Below, one piece after another: positions 9,192 through 16,148 of a stretch of DNA of 41,468 bases (within the stretch, counting starts at the first letter, position 1; the number at the start of each line of letters is the position of its first letter). The stretch is from Asaia bogorensis (GTDB lineage Bacteria; Pseudomonadota; Alphaproteobacteria; CACIAM-22H2). The notes beneath the pieces are model-generated. The model ran no database searches, was not told the DNA's origin, and saw only the letters and a program-made list of their open reading frames with translations. Position numbers and translations under genes: made by a program. The DNA lies in NCBI GenBank assembly GCA_945901855.1, contig CAMDLT010000035.1:1-41468 (forward strand). The letters run 5' to 3'.

Positions 9192-10433
9192 TCAGCGCAG
9201 GAAGCCCTTTTCCCGGGCCGCCGTGCGGTAGGCGGCTTCGATATCCGCGAGCGTGGTCGCGGCATCCTTGCGGCCCGCGAGGAAAGGCGCCAGACCATCG
9301 CCCAAGGCCGAGTGCATCAAGCCCATATAAGGCAGCATCGGATAGGGCTTGGCACCCAGCGCCATCGTATCCATCACGCCCTTGTTGACCGGTGCTGGCT
9401 TGTAGCCGTTGATGATCCACACGGCTTGGCCCATCGTTTCGGGCGTCAGGATCACAGGCGACACGCCGTTCTTGAGGGCGACGAACGTCGCGCGCGCATC
9501 GTCCTCGGAGATGTTCTTGGCGACCGTCCAGCCGTCCCACCACAAGGTCGTGGCCGGAATGTTGCCGCCGCCGACCGTCATGGGTGCGCCCACCGCCGTG
9601 TTCGCGGCAATGGTCGGGTTGTTGCCGGGACCTTCCATCAGTACGCCGGTGCGCGAGCCCCACATGTTCATGAGCGCCACGTTGCCCGCCCGCCATTCCG
9701 CACTCGTGGCGTTCGAATCGTGCGTGAGGAAGTCAGGATTCATGTAGGCGCTGAGCGCCTTCATCATCTCGAGCGTGGCGACGCCGCGCGGATTGTTGAG
9801 CGCGGGCTCCGCACTGCCGGGGCGGAAAAACTCGCCGCCATGGCCGATATACATGTTCACGAATTCCTGGCCAAGATTGAACCCGGCCTGATAGGCCCCA
9901 CCCACGGGATTGCGCATGATGCCGCGCTCGCGGATGATTTTGGCGGCAGCCAGCAATTCTTCGTAGGTCTTGGGCGGCTGCACGCCGATCTGCTGGAGCA
10001 CGTCCTTGCGATAGACGAGATGCTGCGAATTCGCCATGAACGCGACCGCCATCACGCGCCCATTGACCGTGATGAGCTGGTTCTTCGGAATGTCCTGACC
10101 GTGGGCGGCAACGAGCGCGTCGAGCGGTCGGATCACGTCGTCGTTGAGCAGGGCCACGATCGACGAGGTCGCGACGATGGCTGACGTGTATTCGGCCGGG
10201 TTGCCCTGCATGCCCGGCAGATTGATGCGCTGGTGGTTCGCGGTTAGGTTCGAGCGCACGGTGAGGCCGCCCGTGGCACACTTGGCCGCGTTGGCGGCAA
10301 CCGTTTGGATCGCCGGAAACTCGTTGCCGACGATGTTCACGCGCCCGGTCGTGATGCCGCAATTGGCGTTCGCAACGCCTGCGAACGACAGAGCTGCGGC
10401 GAATGAAAGAGCTGCGATCGATTTATGGTCCAT
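9192..10433 (-). CDS. ABC transporter periplasmic solute-binding protein (extracellular family 1)
   Basis: 413 residues with a cleavable signal peptide (MDHKSIAALSFAAALSFAGVANA, cut before NCG). The body is family-1 type: INLPGMQGNPAEYTSAI, RKDVLQQIGVQPPKTYEELL, then a lid with TLWWDGWTVAKN. Family-1 proteins bind sugars, polyols or other small hydroxylated solutes for CUT1 importers. The start is fixed by AGAAGGGG about seven bases upstream. It is the first gene of the minus-strand operon and directly follows the LacI-type operator and candidate promoter. The tryptophan pair in TLWWDGW may contact the ligand (inference). Confidence 0.92.
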   Translation of the reverse strand: MDHKSIAALSFAAALSFAGVANANCGITTGRVNIVGNEFPAIQTVAANAAKCATGGLTVRSNLTANHQRINLPGMQGNPAEYTSAIVATSSIVALLNDDVIRPLDALVAAHGQDIPKNQLITVNGRVMAVAFMANSQHLVYRKDVLQQIGVQPPKTYEELLAAAKIIRERGIMRNPVGGAYQAGFNLGQEFVNMYIGHGGEFFRPGSAEPALNNPRGVATLEMMKALSAYMNPDFLTHDSNATSAEWRAGNVALMNMWGSRTGVLMEGPGNNPTIAANTAVGAPMTVGGGNIPATTLWWDGWTVAKNISEDDARATFVALKNGVSPVILTPETMGQAVWIINGYKPAPVNKGVMDTMALGAKPYPMLPYMGLMHSALGDGLAPFLAGRKDAATTLADIEAAYRTAAREKGFLR

Positions 10434-10488
10434 GGGACGCCCCCTTCTTGCTGTTAGATTTTGCGCGTTCGTTGGCCGAAACATCGTT

Positions 10489-10517
10489 GTTAGAAAAAAT
10501 GCTCCCATTTTTTGCAA
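10489..10517 (-). promoter_or_regulatory. Candidate sigma-70 promoter of the ABC/HisD-like operon
   Basis: On the minus strand, TTGCAA (10517-10512) and TCTAAC (10494-10489) are separated by exactly 17 bases. Each matches four of six consensus positions. The -35 lies inside the LacI-type operator, so bound repressor would block polymerase. Prediction by eye only. Confidence 0.4.
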
Positions 10518-10527
10518 GCGTATGCAA
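10512..10527. promoter_or_regulatory. LacI-family operator
   Basis: TTGCAAGCGTATGCAA is a 16-bp imperfect palindrome, six of eight pairs complementary, with CG exactly at the centre. Central CpG and even-length symmetry are the hallmarks of LacI-family operators. It sits in the 163-bp gap between the divergent binding-protein and SnoaL-like genes, and the operon contains its own LacI-type regulator, so both directions are likely controlled. Confidence 0.7.
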
Positions 10528-10596
10528 GAAAATCTTGAATGCACGCCCGAAGGCGCCGAAAGTGGCGCTGAACAAAAGCTTCGAGGAAACGCCGCG

Positions 10597-11682
10597 ATGC
10601 AAGCCGACTTCGACCCGACAGCACCGATCGCGGCACCAGTCCGCGCGGCACTCTACGGCCAACTGCAAGCGCTGGCCGAAGCCGCCCCTGCCAACCTCGG
10701 CCAGCGTCTGGCGGCCTTCGCGCACAAAGATGCCGCGTGGCGGGTGGCACACCCAATCGATGCGGTTTCGGGCCTCGCAGCGATCGAGGCCAAGGTCTAT
10801 GCGCCGCTCAAAGCGGCCCTACCCGACCTCGAACGCCGCGACGTCATCTTCGTGGGCGGCACCTATGGCGGGCATGCGCTGATCGCGTGCTTGGGCAGCT
10901 ATTGTGGCACCATGCGCGGCGATTGGCTCGGCATCCCGGCCACGGGCAAGACGCTCAATCTGCGCTACGGCGAGGTCTATCGCCTCGACGCAAACGGCCG
11001 CATCGTCGAAGCAAGCCTGCTGTGGGACGTGCTCGACGTCATGCGCCAAGCAGGCGTGTGGCCGCTCGGGCCTGCGCTTGGCAATGTCGAGATGTGGCCG
11101 ATGCCGCTCACGGCCGACGGCATCAGGCTCGCCCCCGCCGACGGCGCGCAGTCCGCCGCCAGCATCGCTCAGACGCTCGCCATGCACCGCACGCTCTACG
11201 AACACGACGACCGCGCCAATCTTTCGCGCGAAAGCCTGATCGCTATGCCGCAACGTCTGCATTGGCATCCCAAAATGATGTGGTACGGCCCGGCCGGGAT
11301 CGGCGCTACGCGCGGGCTCGACGGGTTTGTCGACGGCCATCAATTGCCGTTCCGCATCGCCTTCCATCGCCCGCAAGGCACGTTCGAAGAAGTGACGGCC
11401 GAACGCGCGCGCCATGGCGTGGGCCACTATATCCGTATCGGCGACGGGCCCTATTCGGTGACGGGCGGCTGGCCGTCGGTCTATGCGCTGCACAAAGGCG
11501 GCGGGTTCTGCGGCCTACCGCCGACGGGCCGGCCCGTTTTCATGCGCGTCATGGATTTCTACCTGCACCACGAGGGCCTCATCCGCGAAAACTGGATCCC
11601 GCTCGACATGCTGGACCTGCTCAAGCAGATTGGTTTCGACGCTTTGGCACGCATGCGCGAAATTCTGCTCAAGGGCTGCTAG
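10597..11682 (+). CDS. SnoaL-like two-domain protein, divergent from the transport operon
   Basis: 361 residues from MQADFDPTAPIAAPVRAALY, with GAGGA nine bases before the ATG. The first half contains DVIFVGGTYGGHALIACLGSY and LRYGEVYRLDANGRIVEASLLWDVLDVM, the typical SnoaL strand-turn pattern. The second half repeats it (LHWHPKMMWYGPAGIGATRGLDG, then PFRIAFHRPQG and FMRVMDFYLHHEGLIRENWIPLDM). It is probably a two-domain relative of the protein at 1999-2988. The ORF stays open upstream of this start, but that sequence covers the promoter region and lacks protein-like character. Shared control through the LacI-type site is likely. Function unknown. Confidence 0.8.
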   Translation: MQADFDPTAPIAAPVRAALYGQLQALAEAAPANLGQRLAAFAHKDAAWRVAHPIDAVSGLAAIEAKVYAPLKAALPDLERRDVIFVGGTYGGHALIACLGSYCGTMRGDWLGIPATGKTLNLRYGEVYRLDANGRIVEASLLWDVLDVMRQAGVWPLGPALGNVEMWPMPLTADGIRLAPADGAQSAASIAQTLAMHRTLYEHDDRANLSRESLIAMPQRLHWHPKMMWYGPAGIGATRGLDGFVDGHQLPFRIAFHRPQGTFEEVTAERARHGVGHYIRIGDGPYSVTGGWPSVYALHKGGGFCGLPPTGRPVFMRVMDFYLHHEGLIRENWIPLDMLDLLKQIGFDALARMREILLKGC

Positions 11683-11772
11683 CGACACGCGAAAACGAGG
11701 TGAATAGACCAATCGCCGCCTTGTCAAAGCGCCGGGTCGGCATATAACCTGTGGTCATATTTCAGTCGCAGT

Positions 11773-11828
11773 GTCCGTCGTCAGAACAATCGGGACTCAT
11801 TGAGGCGGCTGTTAACGGAGGCTTCGGC
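11773..11828 (+). repeat. Left arm of a 56-bp imperfect inverted repeat
   Basis: This matches the reverse complement of 19493-19548 at 51 of 56 positions by hand alignment, including the first 24 bases without mismatch (starts GTCCGTCGTCAGAACAATCG). The pair encloses about 7.8 kb holding the whole TetR/RND efflux module. Similarity continues weakly inward, into a diverged inverted copy of the 52-bp hairpin element. It is probably the end of an insertion sequence. Confidence 0.8.
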
Positions 11829-12125
11829 GCATCTGGGTTTGCATTTTTGGCAGTGCCTTGCGGGTGCAGCAAGCGGCGGTGCTCGATGGTCTTTCGCTTG
11901 ATCGCTTCTCTCCTTTCCAGAATGGCCTGCCCGCCCAGCGCGAAGGTTTATTACCGCCGCGCCTAAGTGCGGCGAACCCTCGCAGCGATCCTCCAGATAG
12001 AAGTCGCATACGTGTTGGAAGCAAAAGGGATTAATGGGATGCCCTAAACTTCGTGGACTCCAAGTTCACGAAGAAAAATGTCCTTCGCCCGGCGAAACAA
12101 AGAGGGCCGCTGCTCTCGGTCCAAA

Positions 12126-12177
12126 GGTTCTCATCTATGTCCACTACGGCACCCCAGCGCGGATGAAAATGAGAACT
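12126..12177 (+). repeat. 52-bp hairpin repeat, copy 1
   Basis: GTTCTCAT (12127-12134) can pair with ATGAGAAC (12169-12176). Relative to copies 2 and 3 the stem carries C-to-T and the matching G-to-A, a compensatory change that keeps the pair. Preceded by CCAAA like copies 2 and 3. Lies beside the efflux module. Confidence 0.75.
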
Positions 12178-12470
12178 AATTTGGTCCTGGCGGTCTTCAT
12201 GTCGGCAAAATTGGTTCCATGAAGGCGCGCCCATTTGACCTCAGTTGTTGCCGTTCAGCGGATGGCGTCTCGTTGGTTGCACCCTGGTTCCTTTCGCAGT
12301 AACGATGATCTAAAAACTCTCCGTTGCGCAAACTGCTCAACCTGTCATACGAGCACTTGCAGCAAAAAATTGTTTCAACTTACGCTGCGCCTTGATCGCG
12401 GTCAGACAATGACCGTTTAGGTCAGGAGTACGCATCAAGAGAAATTTGCATGTATCCGTCGTCAGAATCA

Positions 12471-13070
12471 TCAAGGCGATTCGCGTCGCGTCAACTTTGT
12501 CAACGCTTCCAATACATGCTTCCTGTCTTTCGACGCCAACGGCGCCAGCTTTAAGAGTTCGAGGAACCAGAGGCCTGTCACAGCTAGTTCGATAATCGCA
12601 GCAGTCTCGAATCCAATTCGGTCCTCCCTCATTTCTTCGAACTGTCGATGGACAGCAGCACGCACCGGCGCTAGTCGGTCCAAATCCGTGGCTACGGCAG
12701 CCAGTAGCGCAGCGCCGATCTTGTCATCGCCAGGATTTTGCCGGGCGAGCTGTGAAATTGCAGCACGTGCAGCGGCGCCTGGCGCCATCGGCTCGTGGGC
12801 TGCTTTCAAACTCTCCTCTTCGGTCTGAGACCGCTGGAGATAGCGCGCGATCATGCCGTCAATCAGGGCTTCCTTATTGGGAAAGTGATAGAGCAGCCCA
12901 CCTTTGCTGATTCCTGCCTGCTTGTAGACAGCATCGAGGGTCAAGGCCTGAGCGCCTTGCGAGATCACGACTTCTTCTGCCGCCGTAAGCAAGTTGTCGC
13001 GCGTACTTCCTGTAGAAACTCCCTCCGTCTTTCGAGGCCGGCCCCTCTTGGCGCTTGAACTCATGTGCAT
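12471..13070 (-). CDS. TetR-family transcriptional regulator
   Basis: 199 residues from MHMSSSAKRGRPRKTEG. The HTH is LTLDAVYKQAGISKGGLLYHF (split here at SKGG), followed by PNKEALIDGMIARYL, the TetR signature. The C-terminal ligand domain (LLAAVATDLDRLAPVRAAVHRQFEEM) resembles TetR_C_33-type regulators. GGGGAG precedes the gene; the second ATG at 13064 has better spacing (nine bases) and may be the true start. It is divergent from the lipoprotein/MFS/RND genes, with a strong palindrome between, so repression of the efflux operon is the likely role. Confidence 0.93.
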   Translation of the reverse strand: MHMSSSAKRGRPRKTEGVSTGSTRDNLLTAAEEVVISQGAQALTLDAVYKQAGISKGGLLYHFPNKEALIDGMIARYLQRSQTEEESLKAAHEPMAPGAAARAAISQLARQNPGDDKIGAALLAAVATDLDRLAPVRAAVHRQFEEMREDRIGFETAAIIELAVTGLWFLELLKLAPLASKDRKHVLEALTKLTRRESP

Positions 13071-13116
13071 GCTCTCCCCTTTGCAGACCACTTGACGTTT
13101 GAGCCTCTCTATATTA

Positions 13117-13140
13117 TTTAAACCGTCCAGACGGTATAAA
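13117..13140. promoter_or_regulatory. TetR-type operator
   Basis: The core ACCGTCCAGACGGT (13122-13135) has perfect 6-bp arms around CA. With one mismatched pair the symmetry extends to 24 bp (TTTA flank left, TAAA right). It is centred 58 bases before the TetR start and 32 bases before the lipoprotein ATG, where it can repress both. Confidence 0.8.
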
Positions 13141-13160
13141 TAAGGAAACATGAGAGGGCA

Positions 13161-13799
13161 ATGACCATACACAAAGTTCGATCTCGGGCAGCCATCGCCG
13201 CTTGTGCCGGTTTTTCCATCTTCGCAACTTCCTTGCTCGGTGGCTGCGCGACCCAGCGCACCACCCGGCCGGGGTTCATTGACGACTACGCAGGCCTAAC
13301 GCCAGCGTCCACCGAGGTCGAATTGGGCGTCGGTCGGATCAAGGCCCAGCGGCCCGTCGCCCGCATGCTTGCGCACCATGACAGTGTCCTTGTGGAACCC
13401 GTCGTCGCCAAAGCCAACGACCTTGACGCTGATCAGATCGGTACGCTTGCCGTCGCGTTGTCCCAAGCCCTTTCCGTCGAACTGGGCGAACAAGGGACTC
13501 TTGTGGACAGGCCTGAACCGACCGCGCTGCGCGTTCGCGTTGCCGTAACCGACGTGCCCCAGGCTTCCTCGCCGCCGAATACGCCAACGATCGCTCTCGT
13601 CCGCTCAATGTCGAACGGTGGGGGCGCCGACGAAGCCCACATCCTGGACCACCAATCGGGTCGGGGGCTTGCAGCCTTGATTTGGGCCGATCAGCGGCGA
13701 TTTTCGGAGGTAACCGGCCTCCACAGAGCCACCGGGCATGCGCGCAGCCTGATGCCAGGCTGCGCGGCCGTTGTCGCCAATTTGATCGCACGACAATGA
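13161..13799 (+). CDS. DUF3313-like outer-membrane lipoprotein
   Basis: 212 residues. The signal peptide ends in the lipobox LLGGC, with C29 as the lipidated residue. The mature part (GFIDDYAGLTP, then VEPVVAKANDLDADQIGTLAVALSQALSVEL and LRVRVAVTDVPQASSPPNT) matches the DUF3313 pattern of small periplasm-facing lipoproteins. RBS GAGAGGGCA is directly before the ATG. It opens the efflux operon. The operon has no TolC-like outer-membrane factor, so this lipoprotein is its only predicted outer-membrane component; a role in assembly is inference. Confidence 0.75.
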   Translation: MTIHKVRSRAAIAACAGFSIFATSLLGGCATQRTTRPGFIDDYAGLTPASTEVELGVGRIKAQRPVARMLAHHDSVLVEPVVAKANDLDADQIGTLAVALSQALSVELGEQGTLVDRPEPTALRVRVAVTDVPQASSPPNTPTIALVRSMSNGGGADEAHILDHQSGRGLAALIWADQRRFSEVTGLHRATGHARSLMPGCAAVVANLIARQ

Positions 13800-13842
13800 A
13801 AACGAGCGATAGGCGCCTTTCCAATAAATCCGGAGATAGACT

Positions 13843-15063
13843 GTGATACGCCGAAGCGCGATCCCTCTTTATGCCAGCATGGCAACTGCCGCCCTGAGCG
13901 CCATGGCCGCCGGCATTATGGTCACGGCCTTGCCTTGGTTCTATCTTTCGTCGGGAGGGAGTCCGGCATGGGCTGGCGTTATGGCTGCCGCTCTTCACTT
14001 CCCAGTCGCGATTGGCTTGGCTTTGGGAGGCCGAGTGTCCGATCGCGTCGGCCCCCGACGCACACTCATCGTCACTGACGTTGCCGGGCTTCTTCTTATT
14101 GTGGCCGGATTGTCGAGCTTGGAATTGAGTCTCGGCGTCCCTTGGCTTGTCCTTGGGCTTATCGCAGTTGCCAATCTTCTTTCGGCCCCCGGAAACATCG
14201 CTCAGTCCTCGCGCGTGCCTGAATTGGCGCGCTTGGCCCGGATGCCCCTCGAACGCGCCAACGGGCTGCAAGAGATCCTCGTCCAAGCCGCACAAGTCCT
14301 CGGTCCCGCAACCGGCGTCTTGCTGGTTGAAGCGGGCGGTCTAAACGCCGCGCTGACGACGGCGGCCGTCCTGTCCCTCGTCATCCTCATTCTCGATGGC
14401 GCCCTCTTTCCCGGTTTTGGTCGGCGTGTTCCATCGCCCTCAAAAAATGTCCCGGCGAACGCATTCCTCCTGATTCTGAGAGATCGATTCCTGCGCACGG
14501 TCGTCGTCATCGGCGTTTTCCTCGTTGCCGTCTTCAACAGTGTGGACGAGGTCATAGCACCGAATCTCGCGCTCGAATCGGGTGTGGGAGGTAGCGCACT
14601 TGCATGGTTTCTCTTCGCCAGTGGTGCAAGTGCGCTCGTCTCCGCCTTCGCCTTCACCTACGTCGGCCACCGGGTTCCGCCGATGACCGTATTCATTTCA
14701 GGAGTCTGGGTGACGGCAAGCGGCTTCGTTGCTTTCGCAATGTTGCCGACCGAAATTGCCTTCGTGTTTGCGCCCTTCCTGATCGGGGCAGGGGTTGGTC
14801 CTCTCTGGCCCATCGTCATCACCTGGATTCAGCGAACTGTTCCGCTGAGCCTGCGGGGTGAAACGATCGGCGTGCTCAGCGGGTCGGTTCTCCTGGCTCA
14901 GCCAGCCGCCGCTCTGATCGCGGGGCCCGCCGTCGCGCACCTCGGCCTCGATTTCCTCCTCATCGGAACGGCGTTTCTTGTACTCGCCGCAGCCGCATTG
15001 ACGAATGTGCTCCTGCGCCCGATCGCCGATGCCGTCCCAGGAAAGGCGAACAAGCCATCATGA
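13843..15063 (+). CDS. Major facilitator superfamily (MFS) transporter
   Basis: 406 residues with roughly 12 hydrophobic segments. The start is GTG at 13843, preceded by CGGAG seven bases upstream. The conserved loop between TM2 and TM3 reads GGRVSDRVGPRRTL, the MFS motif A; the central cytoplasmic loop is around residues 190-205. The stop overlaps the next start (ATGA at 15060). It resembles drug:proton antiporters of the single-subunit inner-membrane type. Its co-expression with an RND pump suggests two routes for one toxic compound, or cytoplasm-to-periplasm handover to the RND pump (inference). Confidence 0.92.
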   Translation: MIRRSAIPLYASMATAALSAMAAGIMVTALPWFYLSSGGSPAWAGVMAAALHFPVAIGLALGGRVSDRVGPRRTLIVTDVAGLLLIVAGLSSLELSLGVPWLVLGLIAVANLLSAPGNIAQSSRVPELARLARMPLERANGLQEILVQAAQVLGPATGVLLVEAGGLNAALTTAAVLSLVILILDGALFPGFGRRVPSPSKNVPANAFLLILRDRFLRTVVVIGVFLVAVFNSVDEVIAPNLALESGVGGSALAWFLFASGASALVSAFAFTYVGHRVPPMTVFISGVWVTASGFVAFAMLPTEIAFVFAPFLIGAGVGPLWPIVITWIQRTVPLSLRGETIGVLSGSVLLAQPAAALIAGPAVAHLGLDFLLIGTAFLVLAAAALTNVLLRPIADAVPGKANKPS

Positions 15064-16142
15064 AGCTCCCAAATCTTGTAATTTGTGCTCTCGTGCCGCT
15101 GATCGCGATCGGCTGTAAAGACGAGGAGAGTGCAGCCACGCCGCCTCCGGCGAGGCCTGTCCTTGTCATGGAGGTATCGGCACCGCTACGGGCGACACAA
15201 CGACAGATCGGCGGAATTGTTCGGGCGACCGATCGCGCAGACCTCGCGTTTCGCAATCCGGGGCGCGTCGTCGAGATTGCCGTCGATATAGGCGACCGCG
15301 TACGGCAGGGCAGCGTGCTCGCGCGCCTCGATCCCACGATACCGCGACTGCGACAGCAACAAGCAGCGGCCGCAGTCAGCCGCGTCGAAGCGAGCCTCGA
15401 CGAACGCCGCCGACGTCTTGATGTGCAGCAACGACTTTACAGCTCGCGATACACAAGTCTGCAGTCCTTGCGGGCAGCCGAGCTTGAAGTCGCAACGGGG
15501 GAGGCCGAACTCCGCGATGCCCAGGCCGCCCTCGCGCTCGCGGCGCGCGATGTGACCGACAGCACGTTGGTCGCCCCCCACGACGGCGTCGTTGCCGCGC
15601 GCGAAGTTGAGCGCAATGCCGAGGTGGCTGCCGGCCAGATCGTCTTGCGTATCGACGGGACCGGTCCGCTTGAAGTTGCCTCCAACCTGCCGAGTAATCT
15701 GATCGAGCGTGTCGGCGTCGGAAGCCGCGTCGGCGTGTCGATAGCGGCCGTGCCGTCGCCCATCGCCGGAACGGTCAGCCGCATCGGCGGCCGCGGCGAA
15801 TCCGGTCTCACGTTTCCGATCGTCGTCGCCCTGACCGCAGAAACAAGGGGATTTGGCGTACGACCAGGTATGGTCGCCGACCTCCTGTTTAGTGGAGACG
15901 AAACCGGCGGCCTCGTCGTTCCGCCCGCCGCTGTCGTGCCCGACATCGTGGCAGGGCAGGGGCACGTCTTCGTGCTTGCCTCTGATGGGCGTTCGGTTAG
16001 TCGCCGACTTATCACCGTCAGCGGCGTCGGCGACGATGGAATACGCGTTCGCGCAGGATTGAGCGTCGGCGAAAACATTGTCGCGGTCGGTGCTGCTTTT
16101 CTTTCGGACGGCGCCTCCGTCCGTCCATTGGCGGCGAGGTAG
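15060..16142 (+). CDS. RND efflux periplasmic adaptor (membrane fusion protein), lipoprotein
   Basis: 360 residues. Signal peptide with lipobox LIAIGC (C19). Order: N-terminal lipoyl half-motif (FRNPGRVVEIAVDIGDRVRQG), an alpha-helical hairpin (residues about 100-165, Arg/Ala/Gln rich), second lipoyl half (VAPHDGVVAAREVERNAEVAAGQ), beta-barrel, and a membrane-proximal domain. It bridges the inner-membrane RND pump to an outer-membrane channel. Coupled to the MFS gene by ATGA and six bases ahead of the RND gene. Confidence 0.93.
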   Translation: MKLPNLVICALVPLIAIGCKDEESAATPPPARPVLVMEVSAPLRATQRQIGGIVRATDRADLAFRNPGRVVEIAVDIGDRVRQGSVLARLDPTIPRLRQQQAAAAVSRVEASLDERRRRLDVQQRLYSSRYTSLQSLRAAELEVATGEAELRDAQAALALAARDVTDSTLVAPHDGVVAAREVERNAEVAAGQIVLRIDGTGPLEVASNLPSNLIERVGVGSRVGVSIAAVPSPIAGTVSRIGGRGESGLTFPIVVALTAETRGFGVRPGMVADLLFSGDETGGLVVPPAAVVPDIVAGQGHVFVLASDGRSVSRRLITVSGVGDDGIRVRAGLSVGENIVAVGAAFLSDGASVRPLAAR

Positions 16143-16148
16143 TCGGCA

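Larger units (their letters stand above)
11683..12470. other. Gene-poor stretch with insertion-sequence remnants
   Basis: No convincing gene. It contains one arm of the 56-bp inverted repeat (11773-11828), a 52-bp hairpin repeat (12126-12177), and another TCCGTCGTCAG motif near 12455. On the minus strand the frame entering 11812 ends KMQTQMRRSLR, and the equivalent frame at the other repeat arm (plus strand, near 19500) ends ISRSLR. These may be the decayed C termini of one transposase-like ORF. Codon structure is otherwise poor. Confidence 0.6.

Noticed and set aside
12126..12177. Integron attC site
   Set aside because: The hairpin arms do not carry the GTTRRRY/RYYYAAC core sites and no integrase is present.
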